Assembly: GCF_009857535.1 (NCBI RefSeq)
Contig: NZ_WWCS01000019.1
Span: 41,269 to 105,268, forward strand
Length of the DNA stretch: 64,000 nt
Reading direction: 5' to 3'
From: Duganella margarita
Lineage (GTDB): Bacteria; Pseudomonadota; Gammaproteobacteria; Burkholderiales; Burkholderiaceae_D
Shown here: positions 32,692-41,406 of the stretch, in pieces
How positions within the stretch are numbered: the stretch's first letter is position 1
Layout: the number at the start of each line of letters is the position of its first letter
Position numbers and translations under genes: made by a program
Notes under the pieces: model-generated
The model's input: only the letters and a program-made list of their open reading frames with translations
Told to the model about the DNA's origin: nothing
Database searches by the model: none

Positions 32692-33656
32692 GGCAGCTTG
32701 ATCTCCGTATCGCGCTTGAACGGCCATTTGCGGTTGATTTCATTGACCAGCTGCTCGACGCGCCGCAAGCTGCTTTCCACTTCGCCGCGCAACGTGCCCA
32801 GATCGGCCGTGGCTTCCTTGGTGTTGGACGCCACCGCCTGCGCTTCCACCAGTACCGCGTCCATTTTCTTCAGCGAGTTGCGCGCATCGGCCAGCAGGCC
32901 GTTGAGCTGGACGATGGTGGCCTGGGCATCCGTCAGCACGCCTTGCTGGCCGAAGACGCGTTCGTCGGCGTGGCCGATCAGGCTATCGGCTTTCAGCGTC
33001 AGCGCGTTCACGGTGGTCAGCAGCTTGTTGGCGCGTTCGGTCAGCCGCTGCGCGTTCTTGTCGTCGCCGGCGATCAGGCCCATGGCGCCGTGCGGGCCAT
33101 TCAGCTTGCCGGTAACGCCGGCCACGTTGGCCAGGCTGGCGGCCAGCGCGGAATTTTCCGCCGTCAGGTCGTTCAGGTTTTGCAGCAGGTCCTTGGCGGC
33201 CGACAGCAGGCGCGGAATTTCGGCCGCCGCATCGCCGACCAGCAGCGAGCGGGTGGCGCCGTCTTCCAGCGGCGGATCGGTGGGAATGCCGCTGAAGGCG
33301 CGCAGCTTGGCGCCGCCCACAATCGCCCGTTCCAGCGTAAAGATGCTGGAACTGCGCAGCCAGTGGGCGTCGTCGCGCGGCACATCGACCACCAGCCGCG
33401 CCTTGCCTTCCTTGCTCAGTTCTATGCGCCGCACGCGGCCGATGGGGAAGCCGGCGAAGGTCACGTCCATGCCGACGCTGACGCCTTCCGAGTCCTCGGC
33501 TTGCAGGATCAGCGTCTGTGTCGATTCGAACGCGCCGCGCGCGTACAGCAGGTACAGGGCGGAGCCGAGCACCAGTACCGCCATCAGCACCAGCAGCAGG
33601 GCGGCCTTGAATTCAGCATTGCGCACGGGGGCGGCTTGGTTGATTGGTTCTGTCAT
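32688..33656 (-). CDS. MCE family (MlaD-like) lipid-binding protein
   Basis: A 322-residue periplasmic protein anchored by one N-terminal membrane segment (ALLLVLMAVLVLGSALYLLYA). The MCE domain spans about residues 45-130 (ILQAEDSEGVSVGMDVTFAGFPIGRVRRIEL). Residues about 150-310 form long helices and a coiled coil (LNDLTAENSALAASLANV, VEQLVNEINRKW). MCE proteins form hexameric rings that carry phospholipids between the membranes. The helical extension is longer than in E. coli MlaD (183 residues) and could form a needle or tunnel. It follows the permease gene by 4 nt. Confidence 0.9.
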   Translation of the reverse strand: MTEPINQAAPVRNAEFKAALLLVLMAVLVLGSALYLLYARGAFESTQTLILQAEDSEGVSVGMDVTFAGFPIGRVRRIELSKEGKARLVVDVPRDDAHWLRSSSIFTLERAIVGGAKLRAFSGIPTDPPLEDGATRSLLVGDAAAEIPRLLSAAKDLLQNLNDLTAENSALAASLANVAGVTGKLNGPHGAMGLIAGDDKNAQRLTERANKLLTTVNALTLKADSLIGHADERVFGQQGVLTDAQATIVQLNGLLADARNSLKKMDAVLVEAQAVASNTKEATADLGTLRGEVESSLRRVEQLVNEINRKWPFKRDTEIKLP

Positions 33657-33660
33657 AGTT

Positions 33661-34449
33661 TTAGTAGTAGTTACCCATGAGCGAGGCGATTTCGATCAGC
33701 AGGATCACGGCAAACAGCCGCACCATGTCCGACAGGCCGTGCGTGACCTTGTTGCGGTAGCTGGCGCCGAAGTAGAACGAGGACGCCATCGGGATCAGGC
33801 CGACGGCAAGGCTGAAGAAGACGATCTTCAGCACCAGGATCAGCGTCACGGCGGGATTGAAGACCTGCCCGACCACGCGCGTGTAGCCGGTCAGCGCCCA
33901 CGGCGTGAAGCCGTACAGCGATAGGTAGGCCAGGATCAGCGTCAGCACGCAGCTGACCGCCGCCAGCATCCACACGGCGAAAATGCCGGCCGCCACGCGC
34001 GGGAAGAAGTCGTTGTGCAGTTCCTGCTCGGTCACCTGGCGGTCGGCGCTGCGGCCTTGCGAGAATTCCAGCCCGGCCGGCAGCGTGGTGCGCAGCGCCA
34101 CGAAGGCGGCGGCGGTCAGCGGGATCAGCTCCAGCACCAGTACGCGCACCACCATCTCCAGCGCAAAGCGCGACAGGCCGTAGCTCAGCGAGGTGACCAC
34201 CACGATGCGGATCAACACCAAACTGACCAGCGCCGACATCACGCCGTACCAGGCCAGGTTGGGGGCGGTGTCCGCCACCAGATGGGCGGCCAGCACCGGC
34301 CGTTTGTCGCGGCCATAGCTGGATGGCGTCAGCGCCACCGAGAACATCAGCACCGCGAAGTGCAGCAGCCGCCACCAGCTGTGCAGCCACGCGACCGCGC
34401 CGAGGTGCAGCCGTTGCAGAAGGTTGGGAAGTGATGCTTGTGGACTCAT
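33661..34449 (-). CDS. MlaE-like ABC permease of an MCE system
   Basis: A 262-residue inner-membrane permease of the MlaE family with about five or six hydrophobic segments. The loop EMVVRVLVLELIPLTAAAFVALRT, with its conserved Glu and Pro, matches the MlaE signature; the C-terminal part has PAVTLILVLKIVFFSLAVGLIPM and YFGASYRNKVTHGLSDMVRLF. MlaE normally works with a MlaF ATPase, but no ATPase gene is in this operon or elsewhere in the window except the unrelated ABC-F protein. It is the first gene of a six-gene leftward run. The 40 nt between its start and the LysR stop must hold the promoter, or transcription comes through the LysR gene. Confidence 0.88.
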   Translation of the reverse strand: MSPQASLPNLLQRLHLGAVAWLHSWWRLLHFAVLMFSVALTPSSYGRDKRPVLAAHLVADTAPNLAWYGVMSALVSLVLIRIVVVTSLSYGLSRFALEMVVRVLVLELIPLTAAAFVALRTTLPAGLEFSQGRSADRQVTEQELHNDFFPRVAAGIFAVWMLAAVSCVLTLILAYLSLYGFTPWALTGYTRVVGQVFNPAVTLILVLKIVFFSLAVGLIPMASSFYFGASYRNKVTHGLSDMVRLFAVILLIEIASLMGNYY

Positions 34450-34489
34450 GTTGGCATATTAGCACCGCAGGCCGTCAAACCGGTGTACG

Positions 34490-35356
34490 TTACTTTTCCG
34501 GGAAGGTGTCGATGATGGCGTCGGCCACGGCGCGCACGCGGGCGCTGCGGCTTAAATCGCTGTGGGTCACCAGCCACACATCGTACTGGTCGACCCGCTC
34601 CGGCCACACCCGCACCAGGCGCGGGTCGTCGTCGGCCATGTGACAGGGCAGCTCGGTCACGCCCATGCCCAGCCGCGCCGCTTCCAGCAGCGCCAGGCCG
34701 CTGTTGACCTCTATCGCCACGCGGGCGCTGTGCACCGGCTCCAGGCAGATCTTTTCCTGATGGCGCGGCGCCACCGAGGCCTGGTAGATGACGATGTCAT
34801 GCCCGGCCAGGCCGTTGCCCGGCACTGGCATGCCGCGCTCCTTCAGGTAGTCCGGCGTGGCATACAAGCCCATGCTGCGGCGGGTCAGGTGGCGCGAGAT
34901 CAGGTCCGGGCTGGTGGGCTTGAGGGTGCGCACCGCCAGGTCGGCCTCGCGCCGCGTCAGGCTGGTGATTTCGGTGCTGGTACTGAGCACGATGCGGATT
35001 TCGGGATGCATCACGTGCAGCCGCTGCATGGCGGCGATGACGAAATGGGCGGCCATGGTGTCGGAGGTGGTCACGCGTACGCTGCCGGACAGGCGGTTGT
35101 CGATGCCCTGCATCTCGCGCTGGAATTGCAGCGCCGCCTGTTCCATCTTTTCGGCGGCCGTGACGGCCAGTTCGCCGGCCGGCGTGGCCAGATAGCCGGA
35201 CGGCGTGCGCAGGAACAGCCGCGCGCCGAGCGACTTTTCCAGCGCGTTAAGGCGGCGGCCGACGGTGGCCTGGTCGATGTCCAACTGCGCAGCGGCGGCG
35301 CGCAAGGTGCCTTTGCGGTAGATGGCGAGGAAAATGCGGGCGTTGTCCCAGTCCAT
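34490..35356 (-). CDS. LysR-family transcriptional regulator
   Basis: A 288-residue LysR regulator: helix-turn-helix at about residues 3-60 (NARIFLAIYRKGTLRAAA, QATVGRRLNALEKSLGARLF) and an effector-binding domain from about residue 90. The start ATG at 35356 is preceded by GGAG at 7 nt; a start 12 nt upstream is possible. It is divergent from the MFS transporter gene (84 bp between starts), its likely target, and lies 40 nt before the MCE operon, in the same direction. The CATCA and TGATG motifs near 35370-35400 may be part of its site but no clean T-N11-A box was assigned. Confidence 0.9.
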   Translation of the reverse strand: MDWDNARIFLAIYRKGTLRAAAAQLDIDQATVGRRLNALEKSLGARLFLRTPSGYLATPAGELAVTAAEKMEQAALQFQREMQGIDNRLSGSVRVTTSDTMAAHFVIAAMQRLHVMHPEIRIVLSTSTEITSLTRREADLAVRTLKPTSPDLISRHLTRRSMGLYATPDYLKERGMPVPGNGLAGHDIVIYQASVAPRHQEKICLEPVHSARVAIEVNSGLALLEAARLGMGVTELPCHMADDDPRLVRVWPERVDQYDVWLVTHSDLSRSARVRAVADAIIDTFPEK

Positions 35357-35440
35357 GGTGTTCTCCATGATGCATTTTTGCATCAGAGTGCTGATGTTAT
35401 GCGTATTTACTGCATCACGCAAGCGGCCTACCATGCGGGC

Positions 35441-36823
35441 ATGAATACTTCCATTTCCACTGCGGCGCCAGCCCGCCAGGTACCTCCCTTATTGATGCTG
35501 ATGACGCTGGCCATCGGCTTTGTGATGGCGATGATCGACGTCACCGCCGTCAACACGGCGTTGTCCGACATTTCCGTGAGCCTGGCGGTACCGCTGACTG
35601 GCCTGGTGTGGGTGGTGGACGGCTACACGCTGACCTTCGCCGCGCTGCTGATGGCGGGCGGCGCGCTGGCCGACCGCTTCGGCCCCAAGACCGTGTATCA
35701 GGGCGGCTTGAGTGTGTTCATCCTCGGTTCGGTGCTGTGCGCGGTGTCGCCGACCGGTCATGCGCTGATTGCGGCGCGCCTGTTGCAGGGCGTGGGGGCG
35801 GCGCTGTTCATGCCCAGTTCTTTGAGCTTGCTGACGCATGCGTATGAGGATCAGGCCACGCGGGCGCGCATGCTGGGGACGTGGTCGGCGATTGTCGGCT
35901 GTTCGTCGGCGGCGGGGCCGCTGGTGGGCGGGCTGCTGGTGCACGAATTTGGCTGGCGCAGCGTGTTCTGGGTGAATGTGCCGATCGGTGTGGTGGGGAT
36001 TGTTCTGACGCAGATGCTGGCGCCAGCTACGGCGCGCCATGCGCGTGATCTGTCGATCCTGAGTCACGCACTGGGTGTGGTGACGCTGGCGGCGCTGAGT
36101 TTTGTGCTGATCGAGGGGCCGGCGCTGGGCTGGACTTCGTCGGCGGTATTGATGGCTGCGGCGGTGGCGCTGGCGGCGGCTGCGCTACTAGTGCGGCGGG
36201 AACGGGGTGGCGCGCATCCCTTGCTGCCCAGGGCCTTGTTTGAGACACCGGCGTTTGCGGCGGCCAATGGCGTGGGCTTCCTGATTAATTTTGCGGTGTT
36301 CGGCCAGTTGTTCTTGCTGAGTTTATTTATCCAGCAGGGCGGGGCGGATGCACTGCAAACGGGCGTGAAGCTGATTCCGATGATGGCGGCTTTCGCGATT
36401 GGTAACCTGACCTCGGGCCGGATTACGGCGCGGGTGGGCACGCGGCCGCCGATGATGTATGGCCTGCTGGTTGGACTGGGCATGGCGCTGGTGATGCTGT
36501 TTGGCTTGCGTCCGGATTCGCCATACTGGCAGCTGGTGACGGCGGCGGTGCTGATGAATGTGGCGATCGGGATTGCGATACCGGGTATGACGGCGACGGT
36601 GATGCTGGTGGCGGGCAAGGCGCATGCCAATAGTGCGGCTGCGGCGCTGAACGCCAATCGCCAGATCGGCGCGCTGGTGGGCGTGGCGATGATGGGGACG
36701 GTGATGCATATGGCGCCGGCGTGGGGAATGCGGCTGCCGCTGGCGTTCACGCTGATCGCAGCGGCATACGCAGGCGCGCTGTGCCTGGTGTACCGCTACG
36801 TTAAAACAGGAAAGCCAGCATAA
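35441..36823 (+). CDS. MFS transporter, DHA2 (EmrB/QacA-like) family
   Basis: A 460-residue drug/proton antiporter with about 14 hydrophobic segments. Motif D1 near the N-terminus is MAMIDVTAVNTAL; motif A in loop 2-3 is LADRFGPKTVY; motif C at the end of segment 5 is GPLVGGLLVHEFGWRSVFWVNVPIG. Those mark DHA2 efflux pumps, which often lack a strict substrate. Regulation by the divergent LysR gene is likely. A palindromic repeat element begins 5 nt after its stop. Confidence 0.9.
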   Translation: MNTSISTAAPARQVPPLLMLMTLAIGFVMAMIDVTAVNTALSDISVSLAVPLTGLVWVVDGYTLTFAALLMAGGALADRFGPKTVYQGGLSVFILGSVLCAVSPTGHALIAARLLQGVGAALFMPSSLSLLTHAYEDQATRARMLGTWSAIVGCSSAAGPLVGGLLVHEFGWRSVFWVNVPIGVVGIVLTQMLAPATARHARDLSILSHALGVVTLAALSFVLIEGPALGWTSSAVLMAAAVALAAAALLVRRERGGAHPLLPRALFETPAFAAANGVGFLINFAVFGQLFLLSLFIQQGGADALQTGVKLIPMMAAFAIGNLTSGRITARVGTRPPMMYGLLVGLGMALVMLFGLRPDSPYWQLVTAAVLMNVAIGIAIPGMTATVMLVAGKAHANSAAAALNANRQIGALVGVAMMGTVMHMAPAWGMRLPLAFTLIAAAYAGALCLVYRYVKTGKPA

Positions 36824-36827
36824 GCAT

Positions 36828-36888
36828 GTCATTCCCGCGCAGGCGGGAATCCATAGGCAGCATGGGCTCCCGCCTGCGCGGGAGTGAC
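36828..36888. repeat. REP-like palindromic repeat element, copy B
   Basis: GTCATTCCCGCGCAGGCGGG and CCCGCCTGCGCGGGAGTGAC form a 61-bp palindrome between the MFS gene and ribB, with a central loop like that of the copy at 14736-14796. It separates convergent genes and may act as a bidirectional transcript end or stabiliser. Its right edge is also the left edge of a 37-bp tandem duplication. Confidence 0.88.
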
Positions 36889-36957
36889 GGCTAGCCAGTG
36901 TGGCGGGTGCGCCACTCGATGTGACGGCTAGCCAGCGTGGCGGGTGCGCCACTCGAT
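36884..36957. repeat. 37-bp tandem duplication covering the 3' end of ribB
   Basis: The 37-bp unit 36884-36920 is repeated immediately at 36921-36957 with a single difference (T versus C in CCAGTGTGG/CCAGCGTGG). Each copy includes GTGAC, the right edge of the palindromic element, the ribB stop codon on the minus strand and the last nine to ten codons (EWRTRHAG). The left copy is therefore a non-coding duplicate of the gene end. Confidence 0.9.
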
Positions 36958-37587
36958 CATTTCGGCGATGGTCAGGATCGGCATCTGATGCAGCTCGGCG
37001 AAGCGTTCGATGTCGGCGCCGCGCATCATGGTGCCGTCTGGGTTCATCAATTCGCACAGCACCGCCGACGGATTCAGTCCCGCCATGGTGGCCAGGTCCA
37101 CCGAGCCTTCGGTATGGCCTTTGCGCGACAGCACGCCACCCGGCGTCGCCCGCAGCGGGAATACGTGGCCCGGATGCACCAGGTCCGACGGCTTGGCGTT
37201 GGCTGCCGTCGCCGCGCGGATGGTGGTGACGCGGTCCGCCGCCGAGACGCCGGTGGTCACGCCTTCGCGCGCTTCAATCGACACGGTGAACGGCGTGCCA
37301 TAACGGCTGCCGTTATTCGCCGCCATCATCGGCAACTCCAGGTCGCGCACCCGGTCGGCGGTGAGGCACAGGCAAACAATGCCGCTGCACTCGCGGATCA
37401 TCATGGCCATGGTCTGCACGGTCATTTTTTCTGCCGCGACGATCAGGTCCGCTTCGTTCTCGCGGTCGAAATCGTCCAGCAGAATGACCGGCACGCCGGC
37501 GCGCATGGCTTCCAGGGCCGCGTGGATGCGGCCTTCCAGATCATCGGAAACAAGGGAATAAGGGGATACTGCGGTGTGGTCCAGCAT
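36928..37587 (-). CDS. ribB: 3,4-dihydroxy-2-butanone-4-phosphate synthase
   Basis: A 219-residue enzyme that converts ribulose 5-phosphate to 3,4-dihydroxy-2-butanone 4-phosphate for riboflavin synthesis. Key elements are the acidic loop DDFDRENEADLI, CSGIVCLCLTADR, the catalytic-region STATEMENT-like TPFTVSIEAREGVTTG, HPGHVFPLRA and the metal-binding RKGHTEGSVDLA. It is a stand-alone RibB: no GTP cyclohydrolase II domain is fused, unlike the RibBA form seen in many bacteria. The leader carries an FMN riboswitch (37689-37810). AAGGAG lies 10 nt before the ATG at 37587. The 3' end is part of a 37-bp tandem duplication. Confidence 0.95.
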   Translation of the reverse strand: MLDHTAVSPYSLVSDDLEGRIHAALEAMRAGVPVILLDDFDRENEADLIVAAEKMTVQTMAMMIRECSGIVCLCLTADRVRDLELPMMAANNGSRYGTPFTVSIEAREGVTTGVSAADRVTTIRAATAANAKPSDLVHPGHVFPLRATPGGVLSRKGHTEGSVDLATMAGLNPSAVLCELMNPDGTMMRGADIERFAELHQMPILTIAEMIEWRTRHAG

Positions 37588-37688
37588 GGTGATACGCTCC
37601 TTGGTAAGAATCAGGAACGCGACAGGGCAAGCGAATACGCGCAGCCAGCCACGCCACAAGTGGGCAGCAGGATGCGTTCAAGCGCACA

Positions 37689-37810
37689 TCTTCTTTCATC
37701 CGGACTCTAACCGTCGGCCCTGGAATTACACCAGATCTGCGCATTTCTGCGCTCGCGGGCTTGGTTGTGAACCTTACCGCCGGTGGGGAATTACACCCCG
37801 CCCCGAAGAC
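37689..37810 (-). promoter_or_regulatory. FMN riboswitch (RFN element)
   Basis: The minus strand shows the RFN blocks: GTCTTCGGGGCGGGGTG, AATTCCCCACCGGCGGTA, GGTGTAATTCCAG, CCGACGGTTAGAGTCCGGATG and the closing AGAAGA that pairs with TCTTC of the first arm. It ends about 100 nt upstream of the ribB start and should lower ribB expression when FMN is high. Confidence 0.96.
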
Positions 37811-37907
37811 GTTGTTATTGCCCGCCAAGCGGCAGGCAACAGGATTTTAGCCTAAACCGGGGAATTCGGTGTAAGGTAGCCGTTCCCTTAGATTTTGTGC
37901 ATTCGGA

Positions 37908-40733
37908 ATGAAGCTGATTACCCTGCGTATCCTGTCCGGCGCTGCAATCCTGGCGTGTTCTTTCCTGGCGCAAGCCGACGATCTTCCCCCACCGCAGCTG
38001 AGCGACCCGATTCCGGTTGGGCCGCAGGTTAAAGTTGGCAAATTGGCCAATGGCCTCACGTACTACATCCAGCAGAATGGCCGCCCGGAGAAAAAGCTGG
38101 AGCTGCGGCTGGTGGTCAAGGCGGGTTCGATCCTGGAAGACGAGGATCAGCAAGGCCTGGCGCACTTCACCGAACACATGGCGTTCAACGGCTCCACGCA
38201 TTTCAAGCGCAATGAGCTGGTGTCCTACCTGCAGTCGATCGGCGTGAAGTTCGGCGCTGACCTGAACGCCTATACCAGCTTCGACGAAACGGTCTACATC
38301 CTGCCGATACCGACTGATAAACAGGAAACCGTCGACAAGGGCTTCCAGGTGCTGGAAGACTGGGCCCATGGCCTGTCCTTCAACGACGCCGATATCGACA
38401 GCGAACGTGGCATCGTGCTGGAGGAACTGCGCCTCGGCAAAGGCGTGGATGACCGCATGAACAAGGTGGTGCTGCCCAAGGTGCTGAATGGCTCGCGCTA
38501 CGCGCAGCGCATGCCGATTGGTAAAGAATACATCATCAAGGGCTTCAAGTATGACGCCATCAAGCGCTTTTACCGCGACTGGTATCGGCCGGACCTGATG
38601 GCGGTGGTGGTGGTCGGCGATATTGAACCGGCTGCGGCGCAGCGCCTGATCGAGCAGCACTTCGCGCACCTGAAGAATCCTGCCCATCCGCGTCCGCGCA
38701 CTTACGCCACCATCCCTGAGCGCCAGGATTCGGAAGGCATTGTCTTCACCGACAGGGAAGTCAGCGCCAACACGGTGTACATCCGCTACCCGATCCAGAT
38801 CCTGCCGGAAGAGCGCACCTTCGGCGATTATCGCCAGAAGCTGGTCGAGAACTTGTACAGCTTTATCCTCAGCCAGCGCATGTTTGAATTGACGCAGCAG
38901 GCCAATCCGCCGTTTCTGCAAGGCGGCAGTGGCATGAACAAGATCGTGCGCGGTTACCGTTCATACGGCGCTGGCGCGGTGCTGGGCAAGGGCGGCGTTA
39001 CGCCGGCCATCAATGCGCTGGTGCAGGAAGACCAGCGCGCGCGCCAGTACGGCTTTAGCGCGTCGGAAGTGGAGCGCGCCAAGAAAGGCATGCTGCGCAA
39101 CTACGAGCGCATGTACAACGAGCGCGAAAAATCCGATTCGGGCGGCTATGCGGCGGAGTATATCCGCAACTTCCTCGAAAATGAATCGATTCCCGGCATC
39201 GCCGCCGAATACCGCTACGTCAACCAGCTGCTGCCGAGTATTTCGGTGGACGAGGTCAACGCCGCCGTGCGCGCCGCCATTCCGGACAACCAGAGCAAGC
39301 TGGTGATCTACAGCGGCATCGACAAGCCCGGCATCGTGCAGCCGAAGGCCGATGACCTGGTTAGCACCGCCAGCGCGGCCGAGAAGATTACCGTCAAACC
39401 GATGGAAGACAAGGTCTATGCGACCCAGCTGATGCCCAATCCGCCGAAGGCCGGCAGCATCGTCAGCGAAAAGTTCAACGCCAGGATCGGCACCACGGAA
39501 CTCACGCTCAGCAACGGCGTGAAGGTGGTGCTGAAGCCGACCGACTTCAATAACGATCAGGTGATCCTGGGCGGCTTGCGCTACGGCGGCTGGTCGCTGC
39601 TGCCGGACAGCGATGTCTTCGCCGCGCAGTATGCCAGCAGCATCGTCGGCCAGATGGGCGTGTTGAATTACACGCCGAATGACTTGGTCAAGGTACTGGC
39701 CGGGAAGAGCGTCAGCTCCACTGCCAATGTCAGTTCGCTCAATGAATCGGTGGGCGGCGTGTCCGGCAGTTCGGACGTGGAAGCCATGCTGCAGCTGGTC
39801 TACTTGCAGATGACGCAGCCGCGCAAGGATGCCGCCATCTATACCGCCTACGTCGACCGCCAGCGCGAACTGGCGCAGAATAATCTGGCGCGGCCGGAGT
39901 CGGTGTTCTACGATACCGTGACGGCGACGCTGTACAACAACAGCCCGCGCGTGCTGCGCGCCGCCCGTCCGGCGGACTTTGACCAGCTGGGACTGGACCG
40001 CGTGCTGGATATCTACAACAGCCGCCTGTCGAGCGCGCGCGACTTCACCTTCTTCATCGTCGGCAGCTTCGACGTGCAGAAGATCAAGCCGCTGATCGCC
40101 AACTACATCGCCAGCCTGCCGGTGGGCGAGATTCCGGTGGCCTTCAAGGACGAAGGCGTGCGGCCGATCAAGGGCGTGGTGAAGAAGGAAGTCCATGCCG
40201 GCTCGGAGCCGAAGAGCACCATTTCACTGTCCTTTACCGGCGAGGTGGAATACTCGCGCGCCGCGCGCATGCGTTTGCAGGCGCTGGTCGAGGTGATGAA
40301 CATCAAGCTGATTGAAACGTTGCGCGAGAAGATGGGCGCGATGTACAGCGGCGGCATGAGCGGCAGCATGAGCCGCATCCCGTATGGTAATTACACCATC
40401 AACGCCAATCTGCCGTGCGCGCCGGAGAACGTGGACAAGGTGCTGGCCGCCACGTTCGCCGAGATCGAGAAGCTCAAGCAGGACGGCGTCGACGAGGCGG
40501 ACCTGAACAAGGTCAAGGCTTCGTGGATCAAGGGTTACCGCAAGGGCCTGCGGGAAAATGGCTACTGGATGGCCTCCCTGCAGAATGCCTTCTTCAATAA
40601 TAACAATCCAGAGGATATACTTGCTTATGAGTCGCGCGTGAACGCGTTGACGACGGCGGACCTGAAAGAGGCCGCACAGCGCTACTTCGATACCAACAAC
40701 TATCTGCAAGTGGTGCTGTACCCTGAGAAGTAA
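37908..40733 (+). CDS. Periplasmic M16 family zinc peptidase (PqqL-like)
   Basis: A 941-residue inverzincin peptidase with a signal peptide (about residues 1-23, AAILACSFLAQA). The inverted zinc motif HFTEH is at residues 86-90, and the third ligand Glu follows in ERGIVLEELRLG. Two M16 halves can be seen (about residues 40-480 and 510-930); the second half, beginning TELTLSNGVKVVLKPTDFN, lacks HxxEH as usual. Length and layout match the single-chain PqqL/YhjJ-type proteases. The upstream gap 37811-37907 lies next to the FMN riboswitch of the opposite gene. A 66-residue gene follows 9 nt downstream. Confidence 0.93.
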   Translation: MKLITLRILSGAAILACSFLAQADDLPPPQLSDPIPVGPQVKVGKLANGLTYYIQQNGRPEKKLELRLVVKAGSILEDEDQQGLAHFTEHMAFNGSTHFKRNELVSYLQSIGVKFGADLNAYTSFDETVYILPIPTDKQETVDKGFQVLEDWAHGLSFNDADIDSERGIVLEELRLGKGVDDRMNKVVLPKVLNGSRYAQRMPIGKEYIIKGFKYDAIKRFYRDWYRPDLMAVVVVGDIEPAAAQRLIEQHFAHLKNPAHPRPRTYATIPERQDSEGIVFTDREVSANTVYIRYPIQILPEERTFGDYRQKLVENLYSFILSQRMFELTQQANPPFLQGGSGMNKIVRGYRSYGAGAVLGKGGVTPAINALVQEDQRARQYGFSASEVERAKKGMLRNYERMYNEREKSDSGGYAAEYIRNFLENESIPGIAAEYRYVNQLLPSISVDEVNAAVRAAIPDNQSKLVIYSGIDKPGIVQPKADDLVSTASAAEKITVKPMEDKVYATQLMPNPPKAGSIVSEKFNARIGTTELTLSNGVKVVLKPTDFNNDQVILGGLRYGGWSLLPDSDVFAAQYASSIVGQMGVLNYTPNDLVKVLAGKSVSSTANVSSLNESVGGVSGSSDVEAMLQLVYLQMTQPRKDAAIYTAYVDRQRELAQNNLARPESVFYDTVTATLYNNSPRVLRAARPADFDQLGLDRVLDIYNSRLSSARDFTFFIVGSFDVQKIKPLIANYIASLPVGEIPVAFKDEGVRPIKGVVKKEVHAGSEPKSTISLSFTGEVEYSRAARMRLQALVEVMNIKLIETLREKMGAMYSGGMSGSMSRIPYGNYTINANLPCAPENVDKVLAATFAEIEKLKQDGVDEADLNKVKASWIKGYRKGLRENGYWMASLQNAFFNNNNPEDILAYESRVNALTTADLKEAAQRYFDTNNYLQVVLYPEK

Positions 40734-40742
40734 GGAGCAATC

Positions 40743-40943
40743 ATGGCAAAGAAAAAAGAAGAGCTGGACCCGGAAACCCTGGAACTGATCAACTGGTGCA
40801 TTGAAGTGGAGGGCTTCCTGGTGAAGGGCGGCGCCACGGTGCAAGAGGCGCAGGACCATATCGAAGAGCAGGTGGAGTGGTTCACCGACCAGTTCTACGA
40901 CGGCCTGACGCCGGAGGAAGCGGCCAAGGAAGCACTGGCTTAA
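40743..40943 (+). CDS. Small acidic protein, partner of the M16 peptidase gene
   Basis: A 66-residue acidic protein (MAKKKEELDPETLELINW, VQEAQDHIEEQVEWFTDQF, LTPEEAAKEALA), predicted to be mostly helical and without a signal peptide. An AAGGAG site lies 7 nt before the ATG and the gene starts 9 nt after the peptidase stop, so it is very likely translated from the same message. I do not recognise a family. Good ribosome site and non-random composition support a real gene. Its stop overlaps the convergent VOC gene by 4 nt. Confidence 0.75.
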   Translation: MAKKKEELDPETLELINWCIEVEGFLVKGGATVQEAQDHIEEQVEWFTDQFYDGLTPEEAAKEALA

Positions 40944-41338
40944 TCCGGAAAGGCGTCGTGACAGACGACGCTGAGTTTATTCCCGTCCGGGTCGCGGAAG
41001 TAGGCGCCGTAGTAGTTGGCGTGGTACTGCGGCCGCAGGCCCGGCGCGCCTTCGCAGGCGCCGCCATGTGCCCGCGCTGCGGCGTAGGCGCGGTCCACCA
41101 TCGCGCGCGAGGTCGCCATCAGCGCGATCATCTGGCCATTGCCGCAGCCAGCCGGTTGGCCGTCGTACGGCGCGCCGATCACCAGCAACGGCCGCGACGC
41201 ATCGGCCGGTTCCCACGCGGCCCACGGCCGGGTGGCATCGACGAAGCGCTGACGGGCGCCGATCACTTCCATGACCGCGCTGTAGAACGCCAGCGCCGGT
41301 TCAAAGTTGTTAATCCCCACATAAACATGCGACAGCAT
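40940..41338 (-). CDS. VOC (glyoxalase/bleomycin resistance) superfamily protein
   Basis: A 132-residue single-domain vicinal-oxygen-chelate protein made of two beta-alpha-beta-beta-beta modules: MLSHVYVGINNFEPALAFYSAVME at the start and YGAYFRDPDGNKLSVVCH at the end. His4 and the late Glu/His positions typical of metal binding are only partly evident, so catalysis cannot be assigned. The start is set at 41338 because GGAGG lies 6 nt upstream of that ATG; the ATG at 41344 overlaps the ribosome site. It is divergent from the P450 gene (68 bp between starts). Confidence 0.85.
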   Translation of the reverse strand: MLSHVYVGINNFEPALAFYSAVMEVIGARQRFVDATRPWAAWEPADASRPLLVIGAPYDGQPAGCGNGQMIALMATSRAMVDRAYAAARAHGGACEGAPGLRPQYHANYYGAYFRDPDGNKLSVVCHDAFPD

Positions 41339-41406
41339 TTGCATCCTCCGGCGAGTGAGTATATCGTCAACATTTGGAGATGATAGTGTAGCGGAGAAGA
41401 ACAGCT

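Noticed and set aside
36824..36957. Insertion sequence remnant next to ribB
   Set aside because: No transposase fragment or terminal-repeat pair is present; the palindrome and short tandem duplication explain the region.
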